DNA of 64,000 nt from Serratia ficaria (GCF_900187015.1 NZ_LT906479.1:1-64000); one strand, 5' to 3'; positions 1 to 11,655 are shown, numbered from the stretch's first letter. Notes: a model not told the origin generated them from the letters alone. Numbers and translations are program-made.

Positions 1-1332
1 ATGTGGATACGCCCATTGCAGGCGGAACTGAGTGACAACACACTGGCGCTGTATGCGCCTAACCGTTTTGTGCTGGATTGGGTTCGCGATAAGTACTTAA
101 ACAATATCAATGGTCTGCTGAATGATTTCTGCGGTACGGACGCGCCTTTGCTGCGTTTTGAAGTGGGCAGCAAACCGATCACCCAAATGATCAGCCAAAC
201 CGTCACCGCCAGCGTCAGCAGCAGTAGCGCGCCCGCCGCGCCGGTAGCCCGCGCCGCGGCGCCTTCGCGCCCTAGCTGGGACAACGCGGCGCCGCAACCT
301 GAACTCTCCTACCGCTCCAACGTTAACCCGAAGCACACCTTCGATAACTTCGTTGAGGGTAAATCCAACCAGCTGGCGCGCGCGGCGGCACGCCAGGTGG
401 CGGACAACCCGGGCGGCGCCTATAACCCGCTGTTCCTCTATGGCGGCACCGGCCTGGGTAAGACTCACCTGTTGCACGCGGTCGGCAACGGCATCATGGC
501 GCGCAAGGCCAACGCCAAAGTGGTTTACATGCACTCGGAACGCTTTGTGCAGGACATGGTCAAAGCCTTGCAGAACAACGCCATTGAAGAATTCAAGCGT
601 TATTACCGCTCGGTCGACGCGCTGCTGATCGATGACATCCAGTTTTTTGCCAACAAGGAGCGTTCGCAGGAGGAGTTCTTCCATACCTTCAACGCCCTGT
701 TGGAAGGCAATCAGCAGATCATCCTGACCTCGGACCGCTACCCGAAAGAGATTAACGGGGTGGAGGATCGTCTGAAATCCCGCTTCGGCTGGGGGCTGAC
801 GGTGGCGATCGAACCGCCGGAGCTGGAAACCCGCGTGGCGATCCTGATGAAAAAGGCCGACGAGAACGATATCCGTCTGCCGGGCGAAGTGGCGTTCTTT
901 ATCGCCAAGCGCCTGCGTTCCAACGTGCGTGAGCTCGAAGGGGCGCTGAACCGCGTGATCGCCAACGCCAACTTTACCGGCCGCGCCATTACCATCGATT
1001 TCGTGCGTGAAGCGCTGCGCGATCTGCTGGCGCTGCAGGAAAAGCTGGTCACCATCGACAATATTCAGAAGACGGTGGCCGAGTACTATAAAATTAAAGT
1101 CGCGGATTTGCTGTCCAAGCGGCGTTCGCGTTCGGTTGCCCGCCCGCGCCAGATGGCGATGGCATTGGCAAAGGAACTCACCAACCACAGCCTGCCAGAA
1201 ATCGGCGATGCGTTTGGTGGCCGCGACCATACCACGGTGTTGCACGCCTGCCGGAAGATCGAGCAGTTGCGTGAGGAAAGTCACGACATCAAAGAAGATT
1301 TCTCCAATTTAATCAGAACATTATCTTCCTAG
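1..1332 (+). CDS. dnaA: Chromosomal replication initiator DnaA (5' end cut by window edge)
   Basis: DnaA is the AAA+ initiator that binds DnaA boxes at oriC, melts the DNA unwinding element and helps load DnaB. The readable part has 443 residues. The ATG at base 1 is an internal codon, because the enterobacterial protein has about 23 more residues before [10 protein letters not shown]. Visible are the end of domain I, a variable Ser/Ala/Pro-rich linker (about 60-95), Walker [10 protein letters not shown] (about 148), Walker [10 protein letters not shown], and the C-terminal DNA-binding signature [13 protein letters not shown]. Only 4 bases separate the stop from dnaN, so the two are presumably co-transcribed. 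Identity is certain; only the N-terminus is missing. Confidence 0.98.
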   Translation: MWIRPLQAELSDNTLALYAPNRFVLDWVRDKYLNNINGLLNDFCGTDAPLLRFEVGSKPITQMISQTVTASVSSSSAPAAPVARAAAPSRPSWDNAAPQPELSYRSNVNPKHTFDNFVEGKSNQLARAAARQVADNPGGAYNPLFLYGGTGLGKTHLLHAVGNGIMARKANAKVVYMHSERFVQDMVKALQNNAIEEFKRYYRSVDALLIDDIQFFANKERSQEEFFHTFNALLEGNQQIILTSDRYPKEINGVEDRLKSRFGWGLTVAIEPPELETRVAILMKKADENDIRLPGEVAFFIAKRLRSNVRELEGALNRVIANANFTGRAITIDFVREALRDLLALQEKLVTIDNIQKTVAEYYKIKVADLLSKRRSRSVARPRQMAMALAKELTNHSLPEIGDAFGGRDHTTVLHACRKIEQLREESHDIKEDFSNLIRTLSS

Positions 1333-1336
1333 CGCT

Positions 1337-2437
1337 ATGAAATTTATCGTTGAACGTGAGCATCTGCTAAAACCGCTGCAACAGGTGAGCAGCCCGCTGG
1401 GCGGCCGCCCGACGCTGCCGATTCTGGGTAACCTGCTGCTGCAGGTGACGGAAGGCTCCCTGCTGCTGACCGGTACCGATCTGGAGATGGAGATGGTGGC
1501 GCGCGTCGCCCTGTCCCAGCCGCATGAGGCGGGCGCGACCACCGTGCCCGCGCGTAAATTCTTTGATATCTGCCGTGGCCTGCCCGAAGGGGCGGAGATC
1601 GCCGTGACGCTGGAAAGCGAGCGCATGCTGGTGCGTTCCGGCCGCAGCCGTTTTTCGTTGTCCACGCTGCCGGCGGCGGACTTCCCGAATCTGGACGACT
1701 GGCAGAGCGAGGTGGAATTCACCCTGCCGCAGGCGACGCTGAAGCGCCTGATCGAAGCCACCCAGTTCTCGATGGCGCATCAGGACGTGCGTTACTATCT
1801 GAACGGCATGCTGTTCGAAACCGAAGGCGAAGAGCTGCGCACCGTCGCGACCGACGGCCACCGCCTGGCGGTGTGTTCGATGCCGATCGGCCAGCAGTTG
1901 CCGTCGCATTCGGTGATCGTGCCGCGTAAAGGGGTGATGGAGCTGGTGCGTCTGCTGGACGGCGGCGATACGCCGCTGCAGCTGCAGATCGGCAGCAACA
2001 ACATCCGCGCCCACGTCGGCGATTTCATCTTCACTTCCAAGCTGGTCGACGGCCGTTTCCCTGATTATCGCCGCGTATTGCCGAAAAACCCCGACAAAAC
2101 GCTGGAAGCCGGCTGCGATCTGCTGAAGCAGGCGTTTGCCCGCGCGGCCATTCTGTCGAACGAAAAGTTCCGCGGCGTGCGCCTGTACGTGAGCCAGAAC
2201 CAGCTGAAGATCACCGCCAACAACCCGGAGCAGGAAGAGGCGGAAGAGATCCTGGATGTCAGCTATGACGGCACCGAAATGGAAATCGGCTTCAACGTCA
2301 GCTACGTGCTCGACGTGTTGAACGCGCTCAAGTGCGAAGATGTGCGCCTGCTGCTGACCGATTCGGTCTCCAGCGTGCAGATCGAAGACGGCGCCAGCCA
2401 GGCGGCGGCATACGTCGTCATGCCGATGCGGTTGTAG
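1337..2437 (+). CDS. dnaN: DNA polymerase III beta sliding clamp
   Basis: The 366-residue protein is the standard enterobacterial clamp length. It starts MKFIVEREHLLKPLQQV and ends VVMPMRL, the conserved C-terminus that forms part of the protein-binding cleft. As a dimer it encircles DNA and tethers Pol III and many repair factors. The gene lies 4 bp behind dnaA and 45 bp before recF, the classical dnaA-dnaN-recF-gyrB order. Nothing unusual was seen. Confidence 0.98.
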   Translation: MKFIVEREHLLKPLQQVSSPLGGRPTLPILGNLLLQVTEGSLLLTGTDLEMEMVARVALSQPHEAGATTVPARKFFDICRGLPEGAEIAVTLESERMLVRSGRSRFSLSTLPAADFPNLDDWQSEVEFTLPQATLKRLIEATQFSMAHQDVRYYLNGMLFETEGEELRTVATDGHRLAVCSMPIGQQLPSHSVIVPRKGVMELVRLLDGGDTPLQLQIGSNNIRAHVGDFIFTSKLVDGRFPDYRRVLPKNPDKTLEAGCDLLKQAFARAAILSNEKFRGVRLYVSQNQLKITANNPEQEEAEEILDVSYDGTEMEIGFNVSYVLDVLNALKCEDVRLLLTDSVSSVQIEDGASQAAAYVVMPMRL

Positions 2438-2482
2438 TCTCATTACCTTGAATTACAGCACCGTCATCGGTAAAGAGATTGC

Positions 2483-3568
2483 ATGGCTCTGACGCGTTTA
2501 CTGATTAAAGACTTCCGCAATATAGAAGCGGCGGATTTGGCGCTGGCGCCGGGATTCAACTTCCTGGTTGGCGCCAACGGCAGCGGCAAGACCAGCGTGC
2601 TGGAGGCGGTGTATACCCTCGGCCACGGGCGCGCGTTTCGCAGCCTGCAGGCCGGGCGGGTGATCCGCCACGACCAGCCGGAGTTCGTGCTGCACGGCCG
2701 CATCGAAGGCGCAGAACGTGAAATATCCGTAGGATTGAGCAAGAGCCGTCAGGGTGACAGCAAAGTGCGCATCGACGGCAGCGACGGCCACAAAGTGGCT
2801 GAGCTGGCGCAGCTATTGCCGATGCAGCTGATCACTCCCGAAGGCTTTACCCTGCTAAACGGCGGGCCGAAATTCCGGCGCGCCTTCCTGGACTGGGGAT
2901 GTTTCCATAACGAACCCGGTTTTTTCACCGCCTGGAGCAACCTGAAACGGTTACTGAAGCAGCGCAATGCCGCGCTGCGCCAGGTCAGTCGCTATGCGCA
3001 GATCCGCGCCTGGGATCAGGAACTGATCCCGTTGGCCGAGCGCATCAGCGAGTGGCGGGCAGAATACAGCGAGGCGATCGCCGCGGATATCACCGCGACC
3101 TGCGCGCAGTTTCTGCCCGAATTCGCCCTGAGTTTCTCTTTCCAGCGCGGCTGGGACAAAGAGAGCGACTACGGAGAGCTGCTGGAGCGCCAGTTCGAGC
3201 GCGACAGGGCGTTGACCTATACCGCGGTGGGGCCGCATAAGGCGGACTTCCGCATTCGTGCCGACGGCACGCCGGTAGAGGATTTGTTATCGCGCGGTCA
3301 GCTGAAGCTGCTGATGTGCGCGTTGCGCTTGGCGCAGGGTGAGTTTCTCACCCGGCAGAGCGGGCGGCGTTGCCTGTATCTGATTGATGATTTTGCCTCC
3401 GAGCTGGACACCGGCCGTCGCCGGTTGCTGGCCGATCGCCTGAAAGCCACCCAGGCCCAGGTCTTTGTCAGCGCAGTCAGCGCTGAACAAGTGACCGACA
3501 TGGCCGGTGAAAAGGGCAAGATGTTCCGCGTGGAACAAGGTAAAATAGAGGTTCAACCACAGGACTAA
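2483..3568 (+). CDS. recF: DNA replication and repair protein RecF
   Basis: RecF is an SMC/ABC-like ATPase that works with RecO and RecR to load RecA at single-strand gaps. The 361-residue product has Walker [10 protein letters not shown] near residue 30, the conserved stretch [20 protein letters not shown], an ABC-type signature near LSRGQLKLL, and Walker [12 protein letters not shown]. The length matches the enterobacterial family. It sits between dnaN and gyrB; the gap to gyrB is 18 bp, suggesting read-through transcription. Confidence 0.98.
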   Translation: MALTRLLIKDFRNIEAADLALAPGFNFLVGANGSGKTSVLEAVYTLGHGRAFRSLQAGRVIRHDQPEFVLHGRIEGAEREISVGLSKSRQGDSKVRIDGSDGHKVAELAQLLPMQLITPEGFTLLNGGPKFRRAFLDWGCFHNEPGFFTAWSNLKRLLKQRNAALRQVSRYAQIRAWDQELIPLAERISEWRAEYSEAIAADITATCAQFLPEFALSFSFQRGWDKESDYGELLERQFERDRALTYTAVGPHKADFRIRADGTPVEDLLSRGQLKLLMCALRLAQGEFLTRQSGRRCLYLIDDFASELDTGRRRLLADRLKATQAQVFVSAVSAEQVTDMAGEKGKMFRVEQGKIEVQPQD

Positions 3569-6001
<2,433 letters not shown>

Positions 6002-6019
6002 CGGGCTGAATGGCCAACA

Positions 6020-6053
6020 AAATCCGCGCCGGGTGACTTGCGCGGATTTTTTT
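6020..6053 (+). terminator. Rho-independent terminator of the gyrB unit
   Basis: ATCCGCGC and GCGCGGAT form an 8-bp stem around a short loop, followed directly by a run of seven T. It lies about 20 bases after the gyrB stop and separates the replication block from yidA. Confidence 0.85.
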
Positions 6054-6125
6054 ACGCCTTTTTTGGCGCTGACAGCATGGGCTGAAACGCGTTAGCATGG
6101 GAAAAAACCACTGGGAGAGGCTCGA

Positions 6126-6941
6126 ATGGCTATTGAACTGATCGCGATCGATATGGACGGCACGCTGCTCAACCCGCAGCACCAGATTACGCCGGCGGTA
6201 AAGCAGGCGGTTACCGCAGCGCGGCGCAAAGGGGTGCACGTGGTGCTGGCTACCGGGCGGCCTTACGTCGGCGTGCAGGACTATCTGCGTCAGTTGGACA
6301 TTCAGGGGCCCGGTGATTACTGCATTACCTACAACGGCGCGCTGGTGCTGCAGGCGGTCGACGGCGCCTGCATCCTGCAGGAAACCCTGGGCTTTGAAGA
6401 CTACCTGCACTTCGAGCAGATGGCGCGAGAGTTTGGCGTCCACTTCCAGGCATTCGATTTCGATACCCTGTATACCCCGAACAAGGATATCGGCAAATAC
6501 ACCGTGCACGAGTCGGAAATGACCGGCATCCCGTTGAAATACCGCAGCGTGGAGGAGATGGATCGCCAGATCCGCTTCCCGAAGGTGATGATGATCGACG
6601 AGCCGGAGCTGCTGGATCGCGCCATTGCGCGCATTCCCGTCGAGACGCGGGAGCGCTACACCATCATGAAAAGCGCGCCTTACTATCTGGAAATTCTGCA
6701 CAAGAACGTCGATAAGGGCGCCGGCGTCAGAATGCTGGCCGAGCATCTCGGCATTGCGCGGGAAAGCGTGATGACGCTGGGCGATCAGGCCAACGACACG
6801 GCGATGATCGAATACGCCGGCGTCGGCGTGGCGATGGGCAACGCCATCCCTGAGCTGAAAGCGGTGGCGCAGTTCGTCACCGCCGCCAATACCGAAGACG
6901 GCGTGGCGCGCGCCATCGAAAAGTTCGTGCTTGACGTCTAA
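6126..6941 (+). CDS. yidA: HAD-superfamily sugar-phosphate phosphatase YidA
   Basis: This 271-residue protein is a Cof-type (subclass IIB) haloacid dehalogenase phosphatase; E. coli YidA dephosphorylates several sugar phosphates in vitro. The nucleophile motif is DMDGTLL at residues 8-14, motif II is the ATGRP segment, and the metal-binding motif III/IV is LGDQANDTAMIEYAG near 220. A Shine-Dalgarno GGGAGAGG precedes the ATG. It faces the reductase gene downstream and shares a bidirectional hairpin with it. Its position after gyrB matches E. coli, apart from the missing yidB. Confidence 0.93.
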   Translation: MAIELIAIDMDGTLLNPQHQITPAVKQAVTAARRKGVHVVLATGRPYVGVQDYLRQLDIQGPGDYCITYNGALVLQAVDGACILQETLGFEDYLHFEQMAREFGVHFQAFDFDTLYTPNKDIGKYTVHESEMTGIPLKYRSVEEMDRQIRFPKVMMIDEPELLDRAIARIPVETRERYTIMKSAPYYLEILHKNVDKGAGVRMLAEHLGIARESVMTLGDQANDTAMIEYAGVGVAMGNAIPELKAVAQFVTAANTEDGVARAIEKFVLDV

Positions 6942-6947
6942 GGCCGA

Positions 6948-6965
6948 GGGGCGCTTTGGCGCCCC
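6948..6965. terminator. Bidirectional hairpin between convergent yidA and the reductase gene
   Basis: GGGGCGC-TTTG-GCGCCCC is a perfect 7-bp stem with a 4-base loop. It sits just past the yidA stop and abuts the stop of the minus-strand gene at 6967. The T tract is poor, so termination strength is uncertain. Confidence 0.6.
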
Positions 6966-6966
6966 T

Positions 6967-7908
6967 TCACAGCGCCGCCAGCACCCCTTTCACCATCTGC
7001 ACGTCCTGAATCGCCAGCCCGGTTAAATCGGCCAGGGTGATTTGCTGCGCGTCGCCGCGCACTTTCGCCCCCTGCTGCAGCGCCGCGCCCAGCTCGACAA
7101 TCGGCGTCGATGCCAGCAATCCCTGCCGATAAGCCGTTGCTATCTCGCCGTATTGCGTACATTGCGATAACGCGTCGACCGCAATCGCATCCGCTTTGGC
7201 CACCAGCTCGGTCGCCAGTTCCTGCTTGCCGTCGGCGTCTGCGCCCACCGCCGTGATATGGGTGCCGGGTCGGATATCCGCCGCCTGCAGAATCGGTTCG
7301 CGGCTGGGGGTGGTGGTGACGATCAGCCGGCAGTGCGCCGCCAGCTGCGCGGCATCCTGCGTAACCCGCACCCGAAACCCATCGGCCTCGGCGTCGCGCC
7401 GCAAGGCGTGCAGCGCCTGCTCGCTGCGGCCCCATAACCACACCTGGCGGCAGGCGGTCACCGCTTTCAGCTGCTGCAGCTGCAGGCGCGCCTGCAGGCC
7501 GCAACCGATAATGCCGATCGCCTGAACCTCCGCCGGGGCGCAGAGTTCGGCGGCGATGCGCCCGGCCAGCGCGGTGCGCAGCGCCGTCAGCCAGCCTTCG
7601 TCCAGCAGCAGCGCCTGCGGTTGGCCGGTCTCGGCGGAAAAGGCCATCATCAGCCCCTGATTGCTGGCCAGGCCCCGCTCGGCGTTGCGATAAAAACCGG
7701 TGGAAACCTTAACGACAAACTGCCGATCCCCCTCCAGCCAGGCGGATTTTATGCAGCCGTCGCCGTCGGCCTGCGCGAACAGGAAATGCTGCACCGGGGG
7801 CTGCTGCACCCGCCGCTGCGAATAGGCGATAAAGCCTGCTTTCTGCAGCAAGGTGAAGCTGTCGGCATCGAAAACCTCGAGGATCTGTTGGCGATTAACG
7901 GTCTTCAT
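6967..7908 (-). CDS. Ornithine cyclodeaminase/mu-crystallin family NAD(P)H-dependent imine reductase-like protein
   Basis: The 313-residue protein belongs to the ornithine cyclodeaminase/mu-crystallin superfamily. It has a Rossmann segment (IGIIGCGLQARLQLQQL, about 130-146) and the family's substrate-domain lysine region (QFVVKVSTGFYRN). Family members are lysine/ornithine cyclodeaminases, alanine dehydrogenase, ketimine reductases, EutC of hydroxyectoine use, and BhcD iminosuccinate reductase. Its start overlaps the stop of the upstream PLP dehydratase by 14 bases, so the two are translated together. This pairing suggests that it reduces the imine released by the dehydratase. The substrate cannot be told from sequence, and no gene symbol is assigned. 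Confidence 0.85.
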   Translation of the reverse strand: MKTVNRQQILEVFDADSFTLLQKAGFIAYSQRRVQQPPVQHFLFAQADGDGCIKSAWLEGDRQFVVKVSTGFYRNAERGLASNQGLMMAFSAETGQPQALLLDEGWLTALRTALAGRIAAELCAPAEVQAIGIIGCGLQARLQLQQLKAVTACRQVWLWGRSEQALHALRRDAEADGFRVRVTQDAAQLAAHCRLIVTTTPSREPILQAADIRPGTHITAVGADADGKQELATELVAKADAIAVDALSQCTQYGEIATAYRQGLLASTPIVELGAALQQGAKVRGDAQQITLADLTGLAIQDVQMVKGVLAAL

Positions 7909-8863
7909 CGGCGATTGCCTTGAGGTATTTTTCCAGCACGATGTTTTTGCCGCACAGCGCCACCGCCACCTTTTTCCCCTGGAATTCCGGCGCCAGCCTG
8001 ATCGCCGCCGCCAGCGCCACCCCGGCCGCGCCCTCGATGATCCAGCGGTCGCTGGCGGCTAGCTGGCGCATCGCCGCTTTGATTTCCGCTTCGCTGACTA
8101 AGATTTTGCGATCGATCAGCCGCTGACACAGCGGGAAGGTCACTGCACCCGGCTCGACGCCGCCGGCGGTGCCGTCGGACAGCGTATCCTGTTCGTCCAC
8201 CGGGAAGATATGGCCGGCTTCCAGCGCGCTGTACATGCTGGTGGCATTTTCCGGCCAGCAGGCGATAAGCTGCGTTTTCGGCGACAATCGCTTCAGAACG
8301 GTACCTATCCCTGAAATATAACCGCCGCCGCCCACCGCCACGAACACCGCGTCCAGGTCGGGCTGCTGCTCAACCAGCTCCATGCCGCAGGTTCCCTGGC
8401 CGGCGATCACCTGCTCGTCGTTGTAGGGCGAGATATAGACCTTGCCCTGCTCATGAGCGGCCTTTTCGCCCGCCTGTTCGGCGTTCAGCGCATCGCCCGG
8501 CACTAGCTCCACCTGGCCGCCCAGCGCGCGGATGGCCTCAAGCTTGACCGCCGCCGCGGTTTCCGGCGCGTACACCGTGACGCCGACGCCCATCATCCGG
8601 CCCGCCAGCGCCATCGCCTGGCCGTGATTGCCGGAGGAGGCGGCAATCACGCCTCGCCGGCGCTGTTCGTCGTTCAGCAGCCGCAGCTTGTTGCTGGCGC
8701 CGCGAAATTTGAAGGAGCCGGTGGGCTGCAGGTGATCGCATTTCAGATACAGTTCGCAGCCCAGCTGGCGAGACAGCAGTACGCTGCGCTCCAGCGGGGT
8801 GACGCGAACCTGCGGGCGCAGCTGTCGGTGGGCGGAAACAATGGCATCGAAGAGGTGGCTCAT
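7895..8863 (-). CDS. PLP-dependent serine/threonine dehydratase-like enzyme
   Basis: This 322-residue fold-type II PLP enzyme carries the cofactor lysine in SFKFRGA (about residue 50), the SSGNHGQAMA phosphate/ring-binding motif and a glycine-rich GGGGYISG loop. It is the length of single-domain catabolic threonine dehydratase, serine racemase, EutB and BhcB; the regulatory domain of biosynthetic IlvA is absent. An AGGAG ribosome site precedes the ATG. It forms a two-gene operon with the reductase at 6967-7908 and has a promoter with an inverted repeat upstream. A 3-hydroxy-amino acid is the expected type of substrate, but which one is unknown. Confidence 0.87.
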   Translation of the reverse strand: MSHLFDAIVSAHRQLRPQVRVTPLERSVLLSRQLGCELYLKCDHLQPTGSFKFRGASNKLRLLNDEQRRRGVIAASSGNHGQAMALAGRMMGVGVTVYAPETAAAVKLEAIRALGGQVELVPGDALNAEQAGEKAAHEQGKVYISPYNDEQVIAGQGTCGMELVEQQPDLDAVFVAVGGGGYISGIGTVLKRLSPKTQLIACWPENATSMYSALEAGHIFPVDEQDTLSDGTAGGVEPGAVTFPLCQRLIDRKILVSEAEIKAAMRQLAASDRWIIEGAAGVALAAAIRLAPEFQGKKVAVALCGKNIVLEKYLKAIADEDR

Positions 8864-8890
8864 ACCGGCTCCTGTAGACGGGTAATGTGT

Positions 8891-8933
8891 AGACTTAAAA
8901 ATCCAATATGTACTTTTTAGTCTTCTTTGTAAA
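8891..8933 (-). promoter_or_regulatory. Promoter with operator-like inverted repeat upstream of the dehydratase/reductase operon
   Basis: On the minus strand a -35 TTTACA (8928-8933) and a -10 CATATT (8905-8910) are 17 bases apart. Overlapping them is an inverted repeat, AGACTTAAAAA at 8891-8901 against TTTTTAGTCT at 8914-8923, with one base missing from one arm. A repressor bound there would cover the -10 region. No regulator gene adjoins the operon, so the binding protein is unknown. Confidence 0.45.
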
Positions 8934-9093
8934 CCCCTGACAACCCAGGTTCGATCGGCAGGCCAATGTTGAGTTCTGTGATCGCTATTGAGGTGAAAAG
9001 TTCTTATTAATTTATAGTTAACCGGCCATATTTTTAACTTATTTTCTTCAAGGAAGTTGCATCCATATTAATTATTTTAATTAGGGAATAGAT

Positions 9094-9828
9094 ATGAAAA
9101 AAATATTATTAGCCACATTAAGCTGCGCCGCGTTGACGCAGTTTTCCTTTGCCGCCAAAGATGTCACTACCCACCCTGAGGTTTATTTTCTGCAAGAATC
9201 ACAGTCCATCGACAGCCTGGCACTATTGCCGCCGCCGCCGGCGATGGACAGCATTGATTTCCTGAATGACAAAGCGCAATACGACGCCGGGAAAATAGTG
9301 CGCAATACTCCGCGTGGCAAGCAGGCTTATGATGACGCCCATGTTGCCGGGGACGGCGTTGCCGCCGCATTTTCCAACGCCTTCGGCCTGGAAATAGCCC
9401 AACGGAAAACGCCGGAGCTGTTTAAGCTGGTGATGAAAATGCGTGAAGACGCCGGCGATTTGGCGACCCGCAGCGCCAAAAATCACTATATGCGCATTCG
9501 CCCCTTTGCGTTTTATAACGAAGCGACCTGCCGACCGGACGAAGAAAGCACCCTGTCGAAGAACGGTTCTTACCCTTCCGGCCATACCACCATCGGCTGG
9601 GCGACCGCGCTGGTGCTGGCTGAAATCAACCCCGCCAGGCAGGGTGAAATCCTGCAGCGCGGCTATGATATGGGCCAAAGCCGGGTTATCTGCGGTTATC
9701 ACTGGCAAAGCGACGTGACTGCGGCGCGCATGGCGGCGTCGGCCATGGTGGCGCGTTTGCATGCCGAACCCACCTTCGCCGCCCAGCTGCAAAAGGCCAA
9801 AGACGAATTCAACGGCCTGAAAAAGTAA
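9094..9828 (+). CDS. Class A non-specific acid phosphatase (PhoC/PhoN type), periplasmic
   Basis: The 244-residue protein starts with a signal peptide ([20 protein letters not shown], cleavage after FAA or SFA). It has the full class A signature: K-x6-RP as [17 protein letters not shown] with the acidic-phosphatase histidine, and SR-x5-H-x3-D as [12 protein letters not shown], which holds the nucleophilic histidine. Family members hydrolyse many organic phosphomonoesters in the periplasm; some also transfer phosphate. It is transcribed alone, away from the dehydratase operon, with a hairpin downstream. No clear PhoP or Pho box was seen. PhoC versus PhoN cannot be decided here. Confidence 0.93.
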   Translation: MKKILLATLSCAALTQFSFAAKDVTTHPEVYFLQESQSIDSLALLPPPPAMDSIDFLNDKAQYDAGKIVRNTPRGKQAYDDAHVAGDGVAAAFSNAFGLEIAQRKTPELFKLVMKMREDAGDLATRSAKNHYMRIRPFAFYNEATCRPDEESTLSKNGSYPSGHTTIGWATALVLAEINPARQGEILQRGYDMGQSRVICGYHWQSDVTAARMAASAMVARLHAEPTFAAQLQKAKDEFNGLKK

Positions 9829-9845
9829 GCTTTTACTGCCAAAAA

Positions 9846-9864
9846 GGCCAGCCGTCGGCTGGCC
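9846..9864 (+). terminator. Hairpin after the acid phosphatase gene
   Basis: GGCCAGCC-GTC-GGCTGGCC is a perfect 8-bp stem 18 bases after the stop codon, with an A-run before it. The T tract after it is interrupted, so it may work better for minus-strand transcripts. Confidence 0.55.
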
Positions 9865-9920
9865 TCCCCGCTTTAATTTCCCATATTCCCTGATGCGCTT
9901 TGTCTATTTTGTGATCCAGA

Positions 9921-9952
9921 TTGTAGTACAACATTATTTGTTGGTACTACAA
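9921..9952. promoter_or_regulatory. Likely DgoR operator upstream of the dgo operon
   Basis: TTGTAGTAC (9921-9929) and GTACTACAA (9944-9952) form a perfect 9-bp inverted repeat. Each half is itself close to TTGTAnTACAA: the left copy is exact, the right has one inserted G. The site is 115 bases before dgoR, in the place expected for a GntR/FCD autorepressor. Binding by DgoR is inferred from position and symmetry. Confidence 0.65.
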
Positions 9953-10066
9953 TCAGGCATAAATTGATGGGACAGTAGCGAAGATTGTGCTGCAACCGCA
10001 GGACGCCAGCCGGAGGCGCGGGGTAAAGTAAATCCGTTATCACTATGGCGAGGCCACGGAGCAATC

Positions 10067-10765
10067 ATGAACAAGCAGCAGATCGGTAAAACGGACCGGA
10101 TCATCATCGAGGTTGGCCGGCAGATCGTCGGCGGCAAGTACCCGCCGGGGTCACCTTTGCCGGCGGAGGCCGAACTTTGCGAGGAGTTTCAGACCTCGCG
10201 CAACATCATTCGCGAAGTGCTGCGCGCGCTGATGGCGAAGCGACTGGTGGAGGTCAAACGCTACCGCGGCGCCTTCGTGACGCTGCGCAACCAGTGGAAC
10301 TATCTGGACACCGAGGTGCTGAACTGGGTGCTGGCTCAGGACTATGACCCGCGGCTGATTGCGGCGATGAGCGAGGTGCGCAACCTGGTGGAGCCGACCA
10401 TCGCCCGCTGGGCGGCGGAGCGCGCCACCTCCAGCGAATTGGCGGTGATTGAGGCCGCGCTGAACGACATGATCACCCACCACCAGGAGCGCGAACGTTT
10501 TAACGAAGCGGATATCCGTTATCACGAAGCGGTACTGGCGGCGGTGCATAACCCGGTATTGCAACAGCTCAGCGTGGCGATCAGCTCTTTGCAGCGCGCG
10601 GTGTTTGAGCGCACCTATATGCCGGACGAAGACAATATGCCGCGCACCCTGCGTGAGCACCAGGAGCTGTATGACGCCATTCGTCATCAGGATCCGGATG
10701 CCGCGGAGCGTGCGGCGCTGACGATGATCGCCAGCTCGACCAAACGCCTGAAGGACATTACATGA
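10067..10765 (+). CDS. dgoR: GntR/FCD-family repressor of D-galactonate genes
   Basis: The 232-residue protein matches E. coli DgoR over its full length, including ETD-like segments such as NQWNYLDTEVLNWVL and NEADIRYHEAVL. The N-terminal winged helix holds SPLPAEAELCEEFQTSRNIIRE, and the all-helical C-terminal FCD domain carries the metal/ligand histidines. DgoR represses the dgo genes until D-galactonate binds. Its stop overlaps the dgoK start (ATGA), so it is the first gene of its own operon. The palindrome at 9921-9952 is the likely operator. Confidence 0.93.
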   Translation: MNKQQIGKTDRIIIEVGRQIVGGKYPPGSPLPAEAELCEEFQTSRNIIREVLRALMAKRLVEVKRYRGAFVTLRNQWNYLDTEVLNWVLAQDYDPRLIAAMSEVRNLVEPTIARWAAERATSSELAVIEAALNDMITHHQERERFNEADIRYHEAVLAAVHNPVLQQLSVAISSLQRAVFERTYMPDEDNMPRTLREHQELYDAIRHQDPDAAERAALTMIASSTKRLKDIT

Positions 10766-11655
10766 GTGACAGCTTTATCGCGATTGACTGGGGGTCCACC
10801 AACCTGCGCGCCTGGCGCTATGAGCAGGGCGCCTGCGTCGACAGCCTGCAGTCCGAGGCCGGGGTTACCCGTCTTGGCGGCCGAACGCCGCAGCGGGTAT
10901 TCAGCGAACTGATGGCGCGCTGGGCGGAACCCCTGCCGGTAGTGATGGCTGGAATGATCGGCAGCAACGCCGGCTGGCTGCAGGTGCCTTATCTGCCTTG
11001 CCCGACGCGTTTGCCGGAGGTTGCCCGGCGATTAACCGCGGTAGAGCCGGCTTTACCTTATCAAGCCTGGATTATTCCGGGCATCAGCGTCGAACGCGAA
11101 GACAACTGCAACGTGATGCGCGGTGAAGAAACGCAACTGATCGGCGCTTACGCCGAGCGGCCTGCGGCGCTGTATGTGATGCCCGGCACCCACAGCAAAT
11201 GGGTGCGAATGGAAGGGGACGCGCTGGTGGATTTTCGCACCCTGATGACCGGCGAGCTGCACCACCTGCTGCTGCATCAGTCGCTGATCGGCGCGGGGCT
11301 GGGCGCCCAGCAAGCGGATGCTCGGGCGTTTTCCCGCGGGCTGGAGGCCGGCGTCAACGACGGCCACCTCGTGCAGCGCCTGTTCGAAACCCGCGCCGCG
11401 CACCTGCTGGGCCGGCTGGAGAAAAGCGCGGTTAGCGACTGGCTGTCCGGGCTGTTGATCGGCAGCGAAGTGGCGCAAATGCAGCGCCAATATCCGCTGC
11501 CCGCCGGCGCGGAGCTGACGCTGATCGGCAATCCGCGGCTGGGCGAACGCTACGCCCAGGCGATGAACAAGGTCGGGATCCGCCACCGTTTTCTGGATGG
11601 CGACCGGGCTTTCCAATCGGGAATAAGGAGCATTGTGCATGAGCTGGAATACTGA
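10762..11655 (+). CDS. dgoK: 2-dehydro-3-deoxygalactonokinase
   Basis: The kinase phosphorylates 2-keto-3-deoxy-galactonate, the product of DgoD, to the 6-phosphate. The 297-residue sequence opens with the ATP-phosphate loop AIDWGSTNLRAW and contains the family motifs VMPGTHSKWV and FRTLMTGELHHLL. It overlaps dgoR by 4 bases and dgoA by 17 bases, so translation is coupled along the operon. The length is typical of the family. Confidence 0.94.
   Translation: MSDSFIAIDWGSTNLRAWRYEQGACVDSLQSEAGVTRLGGRTPQRVFSELMARWAEPLPVVMAGMIGSNAGWLQVPYLPCPTRLPEVARRLTAVEPALPYQAWIIPGISVEREDNCNVMRGEETQLIGAYAERPAALYVMPGTHSKWVRMEGDALVDFRTLMTGELHHLLLHQSLIGAGLGAQQADARAFSRGLEAGVNDGHLVQRLFETRAAHLLGRLEKSAVSDWLSGLLIGSEVAQMQRQYPLPAGAELTLIGNPRLGERYAQAMNKVGIRHRFLDGDRAFQSGIRSIVHELEY

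Noticed and set aside
1..3. ATG at base 1 as the dnaA start
   Set aside because: DnaA of related bacteria has about 23 further residues before this methionine; the gene is simply cut by the window.
6002..6125. yidB between gyrB and yidA
   Set aside because: The gap is only 124 bases and contains just a terminator and the yidA ribosome site.
8934..9093. A PhoP or PhoB box before the acid phosphatase
   Set aside because: The AT-rich region has no direct repeats that fit either consensus.
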